Source of the DNA: Anisodus tanguticus
Lineage: Eukaryota; Streptophyta; Magnoliopsida; Solanales; Solanaceae
NCBI GenBank assembly: GCA_034509755.1
Contig: CM067559.1
Coordinates: forward strand, 20,752,501-20,816,500
Direction: 5' to 3'
DNA: 64,000 nt
Position 1 is the stretch's first letter; every line of letters begins with the position of its first letter. Both the position numbers and the translations under genes were made by a program. The notes beneath the pieces were generated by a model. It did not search any database. It saw only the letters and a program-made list of their open reading frames with translations, and had not been told where the DNA came from. Of the stretch, positions 1 through 10,318 are shown one piece after another.

Positions 1-339
1 GAAATTAGAATAAGGTATATTTAATTGTATATCATGTCCTATTTTTACAATATTTGGATCATTAATTATGATTTTAAATTTTTAATAGATAATTATAAAT
101 TTATTTGTCTTGAAATTTTCAATTTAAAGAGATTGATGTCATACTCCGTCAACATCGGGAAATCGTCTAATTGAATATGATAATGGAATTACATCTCAAT
201 TTTAAAGAATGTTTTAAATTAAAAAAAGATTTTTTTGCATAATTTAATTATTTAAATTTTAAAATAGTGTCAAAATTAGGCCTACGACGCTATACATTCA
301 AATAGATCATATATACATACATATATGTATATATATATA
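1..339. other. AT-rich stretch, no gene seen
   Basis: This stretch is strongly AT-rich, with a short (TA)n run near 310-342. I see no open frame, splice-bounded exon or recognisable transposon domain in it. Confidence 0.5.
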
Positions 340-880
340 TATGCAGACTGACCCTTTTGTGACACTTATGAGTTTCAGGTGGTATCCTTTGTTTCCTTTC
401 ATTTATTGTTGTCTTATTTCCAGTGGATTATGCCCTACATATTCAGTACATTCGTTCGTCCTGACGACCCCTCCTGGGGCACTCTGTTCATGCCCGCAAG
501 TACACGTAGGCAGCCATACACACCTCTTTAGTAGGATACCTATTTCCAATAGTTGATTGTTGCACTCCTCTTCTCCAGAGTTGCTATACAAAGTTGATAG
601 ATACTATTATATATATATATATTCCTAGCATTTTGGGTATGGTGGGGCCTTGTCCCGACTGTTGATGTATTATAGCACTCCTATAGTCTTGTAGACTAGC
701 GTACAGTGTGTGTATGTTTTGCCATGGACCTACCGGCCTCTTGTTAGTTGATGATAATCTTTTAGTGGCCTTATCGACCTTGATTATCTGTATAATATTG
801 TGTTGGGACTATTTTGCATGTAGGTTATCATATATTCTTGTCTCGTTGAGAGTTATTCGAGGCCTTTTCGGCCCCAGGTT
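340..880 (+). mobile_element. Ty3/gypsy (chromovirus-like) LTR fragment
   Basis: The plus strand here is a diverged copy of the middle and later part of the LTR seen at about 22.40-22.95 kb. Shared landmarks in the same order are the 'ggtatggtggggcc' block, the 'agcactcctatagtcttgtag' type block and repeated 'ggcc-ttgtcggcc' motifs. It lacks both LTR ends. It stops near 880, where integrase sequence of the opposite orientation begins, so it is a truncated piece and not the partner LTR of the minus-strand element to its right. Confidence 0.6.
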
Positions 881-885
881 TTGTG

Positions 886-1122
886 TTAAGGGCTCCAAGT
901 ACTATAGTTGGTTTGCTTGGGCCTTCGGGTGCCGGCCACACCTCTCATGGTTGGGGTGTACAAAATTTGTTGAAGGTCATGGTACATCTTGGTAGAACCA
1001 GGATGGATAGAATACCTGGACTGATGAATCTCGGCCATAATCCGCCTTCGAAGTCCCCCAACATCAGGTACACATAGCCTACCTTTATACTTAAGAACCC
1101 CAACTTCTGACAGCTCAAACAA
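886..1122 (-). pseudogene. Gypsy integrase zinc-binding (HHCC) fragment
   Basis: The minus-strand frame reads the N-terminal integrase region of a chromovirus-type gypsy polyprotein. A 'KGRLCVPDV' block is followed by RRRIM, then 'HPGSTKMYHDL', the conserved histidine part of the HHCC finger. The usual YWW and second-half CC motifs are garbled or missing after that, and the frame ends at the junction with the plus-strand LTR fragment near 880. It is the most C-terminal piece left of the polyprotein whose RNase H, RT and protease lie at 1.2-3.3 kb. Confidence 0.75.
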
Positions 1123-1267
1123 CTGCTTTTTCTAAAAGGGGATTCCCTCTCTTATTCTGACCAATTCTGGATCATCGAACTACTTTTCCTTTACTTCTGC
1201 CACTAATGACGGTCGGCGTTATTCTGAACTATAGCACCTATGTCTCCTGTATCAGAAAATTGTACAC
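1123..1267 (-). pseudogene. Spacer of the gypsy polyprotein between RNase H and integrase
   Basis: This belongs to the same minus-strand polyprotein but has no long open frame. I infer its identity only from position between the RNase H and integrase pieces. Confidence 0.4.
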
Positions 1268-1775
1268 TCAAGCTGGCTAATCAATATAGGTCTTTGGTCA
1301 TCTCCAACCTATAAACTTCCACATGCCTCAGGCTGCCCATGGACTTGAGAATTAATGCATCAGCTACCACATTTGCTTTGATGGGGTGGTATAGGATATC
1401 AAGATTGTAGTCTTTCAATAGTTCAAACCACCTCTTTTGTCTCAGATTCAACTCCTTCTGCTGAAATATGTATAGGACGATCTTGTGGTCGGTACAGATA
1501 TCAACATAAACCTCATATACTCAAGCTGGCTAATCAATATAGGTCTTTGTTTATCTCCAACCTATCAACTTTCATATACCTCAGGCTACCCATGGACTTG
1601 TGACTTAACACATCGGCTACCACATTTGCTTTGGCGGGGTTGTATAAGATATCAATATCGTAGTCCTTCAACAGTTCCAACAACCTCCTTTGTCCCAGAT
1701 TCAACTCCTTCTGCCGAAATATGTACTGGAGGCTCTTGTGGTCAGTATAGATATCAACATGAACCCCATATAAAT
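1268..1775 (-). repeat. Tandem duplication of an RNase H coding segment
   Basis: Two direct copies lie side by side, starting at about 1268 and 1521 (period about 253 bp). Each runs from the 'tcaagctggctaatcaatat' block to a 'gatatcaacat-aacc-cata' block. On the minus strand each encodes the C-terminal part of gypsy RNase H: VDI-TDHKSLQYIF, KELNLGQRR-LELLKDYD, YNPAKANVVADVLS. The copies differ at scattered bases, so the duplication is not very recent. A polyprotein with two RNase H C-termini is not normal for the family. Confidence 0.8.
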
Positions 1776-1782
1776 AATGACA

Positions 1783-1980
1783 TCATATATTTAGGGTGAA
1801 TACCATTACTGCTAACTCAAGATCATTAGTCGGGTAATTCTGCTCGTGCTTCCTCAACTGCCTTGAGGCATAAGCGATAACCTTGTCGTGCTGCATCTTA
1901 AAACAACCCAAACCGACTCTAGAGGCATCACAATAAAAAACATAACCCTCTAGAAGTGTCAAGACGGGATTTGATATCAA
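1783..1980 (-). pseudogene. Gypsy RNase H N-terminal part
   Basis: The frame contains 'VFYCDASRVGLGCFKMQ', 'VIAYASRQLRKHEQNYPTND' and 'LELAVMVF', the typical start of the plant gypsy RNase H domain, including the catalytic Asp in CDAS and the Glu in LELA. It lies between the RT thumb at 2040 and the duplicated RNase H tail at 1268-1775, in normal polyprotein order on the minus strand. Confidence 0.85.
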
Positions 1981-2039
1981 TCTACCCTTCAGCTCTTGGA
2001 AACTTCGCTCACAACATCAGACCATTGAAACTTCGTTGA

Positions 2040-2672
2040 CTAATCAGTCAACTTCGTCAATAGAGCGGCAATAGAAGAAAAATTCTCCACGAATCTCCGA
2101 TAATAACCTGCCAAGCTCAAGAAACTATGTAGCTCAGTGGGAGTTGTGGGCCTCGGCCAGTTCTTCACTGCCTCAAGCTTCTGGCTATCAGCTTTAATAC
2201 CATCGTCTGATACTATATGCCCGAGAAAGGATATCGAATTCAACCAAAACTAGCATTTGGAAAACTTAGTGTATAGCTTGCGATCTTGGAGCATTTGCAA
2301 CACCGCTCTCAAATGATCTGCATGTTCTACTTTTGATAGAGCATACACCAGAATTTCATCTATAAATACAATCACAAAGATATCCAGAAATGACTTGAAC
2401 ACCCGATTAATCAAATCCATGAAAGTCATCGGTGCATTAGTAAGACCGAAGAACAAAACAGGAACACATAGTGGCCATATCTAGTCCTGAAAGCGATATT
2501 TAGAATATATTTCTCCTTAATCCTCAACTGATGATATCCAGACCTAGGATCGATCTTTGAGAAATACTTAGCACCCTGCAACTGGTCAAACAAGTCGTCG
2601 ATCCTAGGGAGCGGATATTTATTCTTGATAGTAACCTTGTTCAGCTAACGGTAATCAATACACATCCTCAAC
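2040..2672 (-). pseudogene. Gypsy reverse transcriptase palm and thumb, broken
   Basis: Reading leftwards from 2672, fragments of the RT domain appear in order. They include the palm ending in 'FFGLTNAPMTFMDLINRVF', the catalytic box, and the thumb/connection 'FLGHIVSDDGIKADSQKLEA' with 'SFLSLAGYYRRFVENFS'. The catalytic box reads FIDEILVY where active enzymes have F(I/V)DDILVY, so the second catalytic aspartate is a glutamate. Frame changes separate the pieces (about 2245 and 2460). The product would be inactive. Confidence 0.85.
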
Positions 2673-2950
2673 GTGCCATTTTTCTTACAAATAAACAACA
2701 CAGGTGCACCATATGGCGAAGTGCTGGTCCTAATAAAGCCCTTCTCTAACAAATCATTCAGTTGTGCCTTCAATTCTTTCAACTCAGCAGGATCCATCAA
2801 ATACGGAGAAATAGATATAGGTTGCGTGTTAAGAAGTACATCAATAGCGAACTCAATTTCCCTTTCAAGAGAAATGCTTGGAAGTTCATCAGGAAATATG
2901 GTGGGAAATTTATTAATAACGGGGACAGACTGAATGGTTGGAGGTTCTAC
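2673..2950 (-). pseudogene. Gypsy reverse transcriptase N-terminal fingers
   Basis: On the minus strand this reads the start of RT: a linker, 'GFIRTSTSPYGAPVLF', then 'KKNGTLRMCIDYR' followed by an in-frame TAG where the family continues. It is in order between protease (2951-3336) and RT palm (below 2673). Confidence 0.8.
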
Positions 2951-3336
2951 TTATGTATCCTGTACTCGAACTAAATGATAGATATACCCCTTCAAAATCA
3001 TCTTTTGTGCCTTAAGGTAGAAAATAAATCTCCCCTTAGGCGCTGCAACATTACCCTTCCATTCAATAATGGGTTCAACTGGAAAATTAAAATGAACAAC
3101 TTTCGTCCAGCAATCCACGTTAGCATAACAAGAAGCCAACCAATCTATACGCAATATAACATCGAAATTGATCATCTTTAATTCATTTAGGTTGGCTAAG
3201 ATATGACGATAATAGATCATCACATCACAACTCCAATATATTCACTCAACAATCACGGATTCACCAATTGGCGTAGACACTTCAAATGACTTACGCAATA
3301 ACTCAGCTCTGTTACCACACTTACCAGCAAGAATGA
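2951..3336 (-). pseudogene. Gypsy aspartic protease C-terminal part
   Basis: The minus strand encodes the second half of the retroviral-type protease region of a chromovirus gag-pol: an LLRKSFEVSTPIGESVI block, a stop, then FDVILRIDWLASCYANVD and KARKMI-like 'YLKAQKMILKGYIYHLVRVQ'. The N-terminal half, with the catalytic-region DPGSTL motif, lies 8.5 kb away at about 11.83-11.9 kb, because the element at 3337-11822 inserted between them. The reading frame is continuous across the gap if that element and one target-duplication copy are removed. Confidence 0.85.
3332..3336. repeat. Left target-site duplication (aatga)
   Basis: This 5-bp sequence flanks the nested gypsy element on the left. The right copy is aataa at 11823-11827, one mismatch. 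The assignment is supported because deleting the element plus one copy restores an uninterrupted protease frame. Confidence 0.75.
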
Positions 3337-3691
3337 TGTAAGAAAGCCTATGGACTTAAACTCCCAACTTGAGTCATTAAGTAGCTTGCCAAAGATGCCA
3401 ACAACTGACCATCAACCTACGGTTAAATGCCTCAAATGGGATGAAATGTGGAGTAGGATGAACGGCATCACGTGAAGGTTTAAGAAGACAACATTTTCTT
3501 TCGTCTTTGTATGTAGGTCTTGGCCGAAGACCATTTTATTTATTTTAGCTTATCTTTAGTTCTTAGCTTAACTACTAACTCTTCTTAGGACATATTTAAT
3601 GAGTCATGTATGTTGACACCCAATTTTGTCTCATCTTTTCCTATTTATTTGCAATTTTAAATAGTTTTGACACCTCAAAATAATTTTAAAT

Positions 3692-3698
<7 letters not shown>

Positions 3699-3740
<42 letters not shown>
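3699..3740. repeat. (AT)n microsatellite
   Basis: A run of about 21 AT dinucleotides near the 5' end of the solo LTR. No comparable run is visible at the same place in the related LTR at 63.1-63.2 kb. Confidence 0.9.
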
Positions 3741-3746
<6 letters not shown>

Positions 3747-4412
3747 GGTTCTAATATCAATGTCTATTCTCAATATCATTATTTATTATTATTATTCGTA
3801 TTTCTACAACCATTTGTCTTTTTAAAATCACAATCATAGTGTTTATCCTAATATTCTATGTTATTTTATTTTTACAAAAACGGCATCGCATTTTTTATTT
3901 TTATTAAGCATTTCGCAAATATTATGTTTTATTATTATCATATTGTCATTTTTATCTTTACAATTTATAATTTTTTGCAAAGCATCTTCTAATAATAAAA
4001 TCCCTTTTTATGTTTTAAACCCATAACCCATTTATTTCCCAACCCATTTCTACCCAAAACAAAATCAACCCAATTCCACAACCCCATTCACCCAACACCC
4101 TAAAATCCTACCAAACCCATTACCCCTTTAACCTAACTCAAACAAAAACCCCAATTTAACCAACCTCCCAACCCTCTCTTTTTCAGCCGCACACCCCGAA
4201 TACCCCTGCCCCCATCACATCCGACCGACCCTACACCCCTCCAAACCCGCCGACACCATCGTCGACCAGCCACCTACCCTCTGTTGCCCCATCACTTCAC
4301 CGACCCTATCCCCCCGAAAATCCGCAACACATACCCCCAAAATCCGTCTAAAATACGCAACCATTTGCCCCTTTATTTCAATTTTTAAACTTGGTTTTTA
4401 GGGGGAAAATCA

Positions 4413-4422
4413 CCTATAAATC
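4413..4422 (+). promoter_or_regulatory. Probable LTR TATA box
   Basis: CCTATAAATC followed by a C-run sits about a quarter of the way into the solo LTR. The related LTR has the same arrangement in its own sense direction (CCTATAACCCCC on the minus strand near 62375). Conservation in both copies fits the U3 promoter of the LTR and gives the sense strand. Transcription itself is not shown. Confidence 0.5.
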
Positions 4423-4714
4423 CCCCCCCCCTTGTTATTCATTTTGGGGAGGAGGATTTTTGGAAAGCCGAAATTTAGGGTTCAATCTTGAAATCCAAAA
4501 TTCAAATCTAAAATTCTCTTAAGGTTTGTATTGCATTCTTTTTCTGTTGTTCTTCATCTTAAGAATCTGTAAATAAAAGTTGAAATTATTGATCTTTTGA
4601 GTCCAAAATTTATACCTAAGTTCCAGTGGGTATTGGTGTGAAAAAATCCAAATTTTTGGTTGATTTCTGCTTTGTTTCTGTTCGGGTCGGGTCGGGCCAG
4701 AATCTGGGTCGGGT

Positions 4715-5060
4715 AAAATTTCCAGAAATTGGTATTGATATTTTGTTGTTGGTTATCTGAAAATCTGAAGAAAAAAAATTGATTCGGGTCGGGACTTTTG
4801 ATTTTGGTCGGGTCATCGATCTGGATCGGATCGGGTCAGCCTGAGTTAAGTAAAATTTCCAGAATTTGGGTTTTGATATTGTGTTGTTGGTTATCTGAAA
4901 ATCTGGAAAAAAAAACTTATTTTGGTCGGGTCGGGTCAGCTTGGGTTGTGTAAAATTTACAGAAATTAGTTTTTTTTTATATTTTGTTGTTGGTTATCTG
5001 AAAATCCAAGAAAATATTGATTTGGGTTGGATTTTCTGAATCGGGTCAGGTTTTGTTTTT
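4715..5060 (+). repeat. Three tandem units in the solo LTR
   Basis: Units begin at about 4715, 4852 and 4952. Each has 'taaaatttccagaa', then 'ttgttggttatctgaaaat', then a run of gggtcggg-type motifs. The related LTR carries two comparable units at 61.92-62.10 kb on the other strand. Confidence 0.7.
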
Positions 5061-6061
5061 TTGAATACTGTGACTGCCTTTTTAAGGCAGTATTGCTGTT
5101 GCACCTTTGTTGTATTTTGATGCATTAAGGATTTGATATGGACTGTTTCCCTCCCTCATATTATTTTGCTTTACTGATTTGAACAAATACTACACTTAGG
5201 CCGATGAAATTGAATTTGAGGTTGTGTCCCTTCGGAAAATGGTTTCCGATTTCGGCTTGCTGTTTTTGGTCTAATTTACTGATTTGAACATGATACTACA
5301 CTGGTCGATGTAAAATATCCGTCGATTTTTTAGGCCTCCACAGTTGGAAACACGGAAATAAACTTTTGGGCAAGGATGAAACTTAATTTTTTTTTCATCC
5401 GAGAGACCAACATGTTCGGTAGGCAAGGCAACTAAAATGACCAATGAGTCATATGTTCGCAACCATGTCATTATTGGAATGATCTTTTCAAAATTTAAGT
5501 CTGAGCCCTCCGTAATCAAAACATTTATTGTTTTGGATATGGATCCGAAGTTATTTATATTCAATTGTTTCTAACCGTTTGTTCTGGACAGCTTGCAAGG
5601 CACATTTATGAAAGTTAAAGAAGACAAGATACCCCTCGGAGATGATTTATTTTGTTGCTATTTTATTTCTTTAATTCAGCTTTATTTTATTCTGTATTGT
5701 ATTATTATTTATTGTACTTGTGTAATTATTGAAATGTTTAGAATAGGTAGACTTAGAATTAATAATCTAGAAAGAGTAGATTTATACTCGGAAACCACTA
5801 GTTTATCTATTTTAGGCCCGTCGCCCATATTTTCAAAACTTTAGTTTATTTATTTTAGGTTCGTCGCTCATACTTTCAAAACACTAGCTTATTTTAGAAA
5901 CTGTTCAAATTTTTAAAAATAATTTGGTCATCTTTTATTCGCATTGTTAACCATACAAATGACATTTTTTTTATATCTGATTTGTGATTCAAAAAATAAC
6001 TTTCATATAAATCATATCTTCGCATTATAAGTAATTCACTTTTCTCCTTTGCTATCATTTG

Positions 6062-6224
6062 TAAGGCATTATTTATAAAATACATGTACAATTTTTTTTT
6101 AAAAAAACATGCATTTGTATGACATGTACAATTAACTTTACATGTATTTTATAAATAATGTCATACAAATGCATGTTTTTTTTAAAAAAAAATTGTACAT
6201 GTATTTTATAAATAATGCCTTACA
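6062..6224. repeat. Long inverted repeat within the solo LTR
   Basis: The left arm (about 6062-6129) reads ggcattatttataaaatac, then acatgtacaatt, an A/T run and aacatgcatttgtatgacat. The right arm (about 6158-6224) is its near-perfect reverse complement. A spacer of about 30 bp separates them and itself contains another copy of 'acatgtattttataaataat'. The related LTR near 60.25 kb has only a single arm. Confidence 0.85.
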
Positions 6225-8002
6225 AATGTCTGTTTTTATCCAAAAAATCAATTTTCCAAGTATTTGATAAACAATACCATGCATACGTTTTAGATTTTTA
6301 TGTCGGGAATTTATTTCTCAAAACCGCAATCTCCTTTGCAACAATTATTTATGTTGTAAAAAATGCATCTTTTAATTAATTACTTGCAACATCCTCTTCA
6401 CTTTATACTTTTCACATGCATTTTCCCATTAGCATAATAATTAACCTAGGTTTGACCGGATAACCGAAAGTTAGCAGATCTTAAAGGATGCCTAACCCCT
6501 TTCCTTTAGGATAATAAAGAACTCTTACCTAGAATCTCAGTTTCGCAGACCATAAAATCGGAGTTCTTTTGCAGCATTTAGTTAATATTTAGGTGCCCAA
6601 ATTCACCTTAGAATAATTAGGTGGCGACTCCTCAACAAAACAACATGTAATCAATCTAGAGGGGAATCGGCCCATCGAATCGCGAGCCGCGGGTTAAAAA
6701 CGGGTGTGACAATGTAATAGAAAGGAATGACTAAGCCTTGTAATAAGGTGACTACGCCGAAAAGTCTTCCAAAAGGATGACTAGGCTGAGAGAGGGAGAC
6801 AAGATGGCAAGGACAAGAATCGTCTAAAAGATGAGGCTTCCAAGAGGAGAATTCATGAACTAACTAGTTCATGTATTTGACTACATAGGAGACATCAAGA
6901 TCGGCCTAGGGGAGATGAAGAATTGGCCAAAAACAACTCACCAAGGCACATATGCAAAGAATGGAAGCTTCCAAACATATTTCAAAAGTTGATATTTATG
7001 AGAAGCCAAGTTCATGCATTCTTCTACATGGGAACCACAAAAAGGTGTGAAAAGATTGAATTCATGCTTGATCACCAAGCAAGGCCAAAACCTTTCCCGT
7101 TTGTTCAAGTTGGCCGAGAGCATCCTTGCTCCCCAAGCAACCCGAGACCCTTCCCCCTTGTCCACACTTGGACGAGTAGTTTGTGTCTTTAATTTGTCTT
7201 CTAGAAAGGTCCATGTACTACTATAAATAGGACCCTTAGGATGTTGTAAAAATTAGTTGTTGATGAATAGAAAAACATGAGTTTTACTCAAACACTAAAG
7301 TATTCAACTTGTGTGTTGTCTACCTTAGTTGGTCCTTATGTGGGCCTTCGGTTCTTGTGTGAACCAACCCCAAGCCAACGGTCTATCTTAAGGTTACCGG
7401 TCACCCTTACTTGGTTTGTTCTCGGGCTTGTACTTAGAAACCCCGGTCAAGTCCTTCTCCAATTTGCCAACTCTACTTGGTGTTGACTCGAGCATTAAAA
7501 CCCTCGTGTCATTATCCTTGTTTATATCGACCGTCCAACACTTGGATTGTACTCGGGATTGTACCTCGCAACTCATGTTCATTCCTTGTGTCAACCACCT
7601 TATTTATTCCACCACCACATCTCGCAACATTTCACAAACACCCTCACTAAAATACATCAACTGAAACCACCCATAACTTCCCGTCCAAACCCGACAACCA
7701 CAAACAGTCTACAAAAGAACCCTTACCGAGACCTCACTGTTTCAGCCAACTTCCGCCACCTTGCCACCATCAAACCACCAAACCCCAATCATCAAAACCA
7801 CCCGCAACATACCTGGAACACCCCCGTAAAATGCCTTAACCCAACTCCACATAAATCTATCCAAAATAAATCCACAACACCACATTGCCCGGCAGAAATG
7901 TCCCACCCAAGAATACCATTTCAAGTCTATTTTCACATCAACTCATTCCCTGCCAAACTCTGACTAACTCACCCTTACACACCCATCCTTATATACATCA
8001 GA

Positions 8003-8015
8003 TTGATATCAGAGC
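8003..8015 (+). other. Primer-binding site (tRNA-iMet type)
   Basis: TTGATATCAGAGC lies two bases after the 5' LTR end. It matches the plant initiator tRNA-Met primer site (TGGTATCAGAGC) with one change. Confidence 0.8.
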
Positions 8016-8443
8016 GAGACATTCCCGTCCCACGCCTTAACGCCATGTCTAACCTAAAAGAAGAATTTTTGATGGTTTATGCATGAACTATTTGCGGAGC
8101 AAATACAACTCTTGAAAAGGGAACTTGTGGGACATACTGTAATGAATAATGCCGAATCCAGGGTTGTGAAAATCAGCCCAAGGTATGAGAAGGAAATACC
8201 TCTTTCGCTAATCCAGTATATGATGTTGAAGAAGAGGACAATACCGCCTTTAATAATCCATTGTATAGTCACGAATGTAGGGATTCCTTTTTTATCAAGA
8301 AATCCATAATTGAGGAGTTCAGTGGAAGAAGATGTTACTCTTGCAATAGAGCGTGAAAATTTAGTACCCCAACATGTGTTGAGTGTTCCACTTGAAGTAC
8401 ATGAGGAGACACAAGGGGAGCAACTATTTCAGACGCGTTGCAA
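8016..8443 (+). pseudogene. Degraded gag-side leader of the nested gypsy element
   Basis: This lies between the primer site and the protease. It has short frames only, the longest 8079-8309 (76 aa, starting MHELFAEQIQLLKREL). I cannot assign a domain, and position alone suggests gag remnants. Confidence 0.4.
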
Positions 8444-8782
8444 GGTAGTGGTTTCAACTTGGCCTCCGTGGAAATGGTGGACAAGTTAAAACTACCCACC
8501 CGCAATCATCTGAAGCCATATGATCTCCAATGGGTGAACTAAGACGAAGGGCTAAGAGTAGTACAACAAACTCTTGTTAGTTTTCAGATTGGAACGTACG
8601 AAGATAAAATATGGTGTGACATCCTCCCCGATGCATGTCATATTTTATTAGGACGACCGTGGCAATTGGATCAGAAAGTGCAGCATGATGATAAGAAGAA
8701 TATTTATTCTTTTCAACAGGATAATAAGAAGATCCGATTAATAACATTATCACTTCGTGAGGTGAAAGAAATAAAGATCTGA
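8444..8782 (+). pseudogene. Gypsy retropepsin-like domain with an internal stop
   Basis: The frame shows 'GSGFNLASVEMVDKLKLPT', 'LKPYDLQWVN' and then a TAA (8540-8542). It continues through 'GTYEDKIWCDILPD' and 'CHILLGRPWQLDQKVQHDD'. This is the retropepsin region found between gag and RT in many plant gypsy elements (LLGRPWQ is its hallmark). The catalytic DSG-type motif would lie just upstream, in degraded sequence. Confidence 0.8.
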
Positions 8783-8979
8783 AGTGCAAAAATATGCAAG
8801 GAGAAATCCAAGATCCTCTTGCTTGAGGCATGAAAGATAGAAGAAGAATTTAAGAAGGGGAGTCCTCTAGTTCCATTGGTGCACAAGGAAAGCCTCGTGG
8901 AGGACACAGTTGGAAATGTCGGCCCTAAGGAACCCATGAAGAAACTTGAAGATATGTTGTCGGGTGATCAACTGAGTCT

Positions 8980-9216
8980 ATGTCGATGGAGAGTATTAGA
9001 CATGCTCTTGGTTTAATTACAAGAAGTTCATTCCCTAACCATCATTCCTATAGACATCATCAAGAAAGGGAGACAACATCCACCTTGTTAGTGCAAAAGG
9101 GAAATGAGTCTTGGCACACATGTGTTCTCATCCAAGCGATCAGCAACAACATGAAATGCAAGTTTTCTATGCCGGGGTGGAAAATTTCTTTTGAGGTATC
9201 AAGTGGAGCCAAATAG
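8980..9216 (+). pseudogene. Degraded RT N-terminus, first copy
   Basis: The frame has SSFPN, then 'LLVQKGNESWHTCV' and 'IQAISNNMKCKFSMP'. This aligns by eye with the gypsy RT start: the SLPN motif, LLVPKKDGSWRMCVD, RAINNITVKYRFPIP. Many key residues are lost. A second, longer copy of the same domain start follows at about 9.46-9.90 kb. Confidence 0.6.
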
Positions 9217-9459
9217 TTCTACAAGATAGACTCAATGAGAGGATACTATCAAAGGGAAACCTGAGAATGAGATACATAGGGGATATCTTCCAAGGTCAAG
9301 CATGATATATACGAGGAGCGTGTGATGTCATTTAGAGTATGTAACACTCCAAGCAGTCCCGAGAATTTCATGCACGAGATACTACAACAATTCACGGGTT
9401 ACATGGCATTAACCGAATGCATTCTTGAAAACCCATCCACGGTAGGAGTGTCCGAATGG

Positions 9460-9900
9460 CTATCCTTAAACAACGGTATTGATCATGCCCTTGAAATGGT
9501 TCCCAGAAGTTCACTACCCAATTACGGTGAAAATATGGAGGAGGCTTCCGAGTTGCTTGTCCAAGAGGATCTTTGTTCATATGTGGTGCCTATTTTGGTA
9601 TCGAAAGGGAATGAAACTTGGTGTGTGCATCGACGGCCGAAAGGTTTACAACTTGACCTTGAAGTGAAATTCCCTAATGCCGAGAATGGATGTCTATTTG
9701 GACAACTTGAGTAGAATTAGATTTCTTCCCGAGATTTTGAGAGACGGTTCCCAACTAATGAAGTTCAAAAAGGGAGTTGAACAAAACGTGGTCTTCAAAA
9801 TCCAACATGGTGTGTGCAAATGGCTTGTGGTGTCATTAAAAGTTTGTGATGTCCTAAGCTATTCCATATGTCTCATACACAATGGATGTTTGATCCGAGA
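9460..9900 (+). pseudogene. Degraded RT N-terminus to palm, second copy
   Basis: Across two frames one can follow SSLPN, EEASELLVQEDL, 'VVPILVSKGNETWCV', a shifted PMPRMDVYLDNLS block, and 'VVFKIQHGVCKWLVVSLKVC'. The last corresponds to the AFKTKDGLYEWLVMPFGL part of the gypsy RT palm. The catalytic YxDD box is not present. The downstream frame to 10066 shows no domain I recognise. Confidence 0.6.
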
Positions 9901-10318
9901 ATACAAGGTACTGTCCGAGAACCCTTACATTAAGCCACTCCAAGTGGACCAAATTTGGTTCAAGAATACAAGTGTCATCCGTGGTTATGGTTTGGCTCCC
10001 TTTGATGCCCCTATCCCGATCATAAAGGTACAGTTTGAAGTTGGTGCCGACCTAATCAAAGAATAAGAACAACTGGCTACATCTGGTGAGAAGTTGAGAG
10101 GTGCGCATCACAATTCTTTGACATATGATTCATTGATTCAATGAGGAGACTATTTGAGGTATGGCCCTTTCAAATTGTTGGCTAAGTTCCGAGAAGACAA
10201 TTACAAGAAAGAACTTTCCAGATGAATATGGAAGTTCAGTACTTCATATGGGAGGCTTATCAATCCATTTAGACAACGGGAATTTGAGGACAAATTCCTT
10301 TAAAGAATGGGAGATTTA
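9901..10318 (+). other. Interior of nested gypsy element up to the 3' LTR
   Basis: Short frames only (to 10066, and 10161 onward running into the LTR). No recognisable domain or clean polypurine tract; the best candidate is the purine-rich 'aaagaatgggaga' near 10301-10313. Confidence 0.4.

Larger units (their letters stand above)
3611..6711 (+). mobile_element. Solo LTR (Ogre/Tat-like family) inside another LTR
   Basis: The insert begins TGTTGACACCC and ends GGGTGTGACA, and is flanked by the perfect 5-bp duplication ATGTA (3606-3610 and 6712-6716). The uninterrupted 3' LTR of the host element at about 10590 shows the empty site. It has no coding region. It is the inverted counterpart of the LTR at 59731-63246: the stretch at 5271-5564 read on the minus strand matches the stretch at 60821-61144 read on the plus strand over most of its length. 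A single LTR with a target duplication is the classic product of LTR-LTR recombination. Confidence 0.9.
3337..8000 (+). repeat. 5' LTR of the nested gypsy element
   Basis: It runs from TGTAAGAAAGCC to TTATATACATCA and is interrupted by a 3.1-kb solo LTR at 3611-6711. Without the insert it is about 1558 bp, against 1504 bp for the 3' LTR. A block with 'ctataaatagga' at about 7221-7232 is a plausible TATA element and recurs in the 3' LTR near 11080. Confidence 0.85.

Noticed and set aside
7547..7963. 138-aa Pro/Thr/His-rich frame
   Set aside because: It lies in the 5' LTR of the nested gypsy; the 3' LTR copy has stops and indels in the same frame, so it is not conserved as protein.
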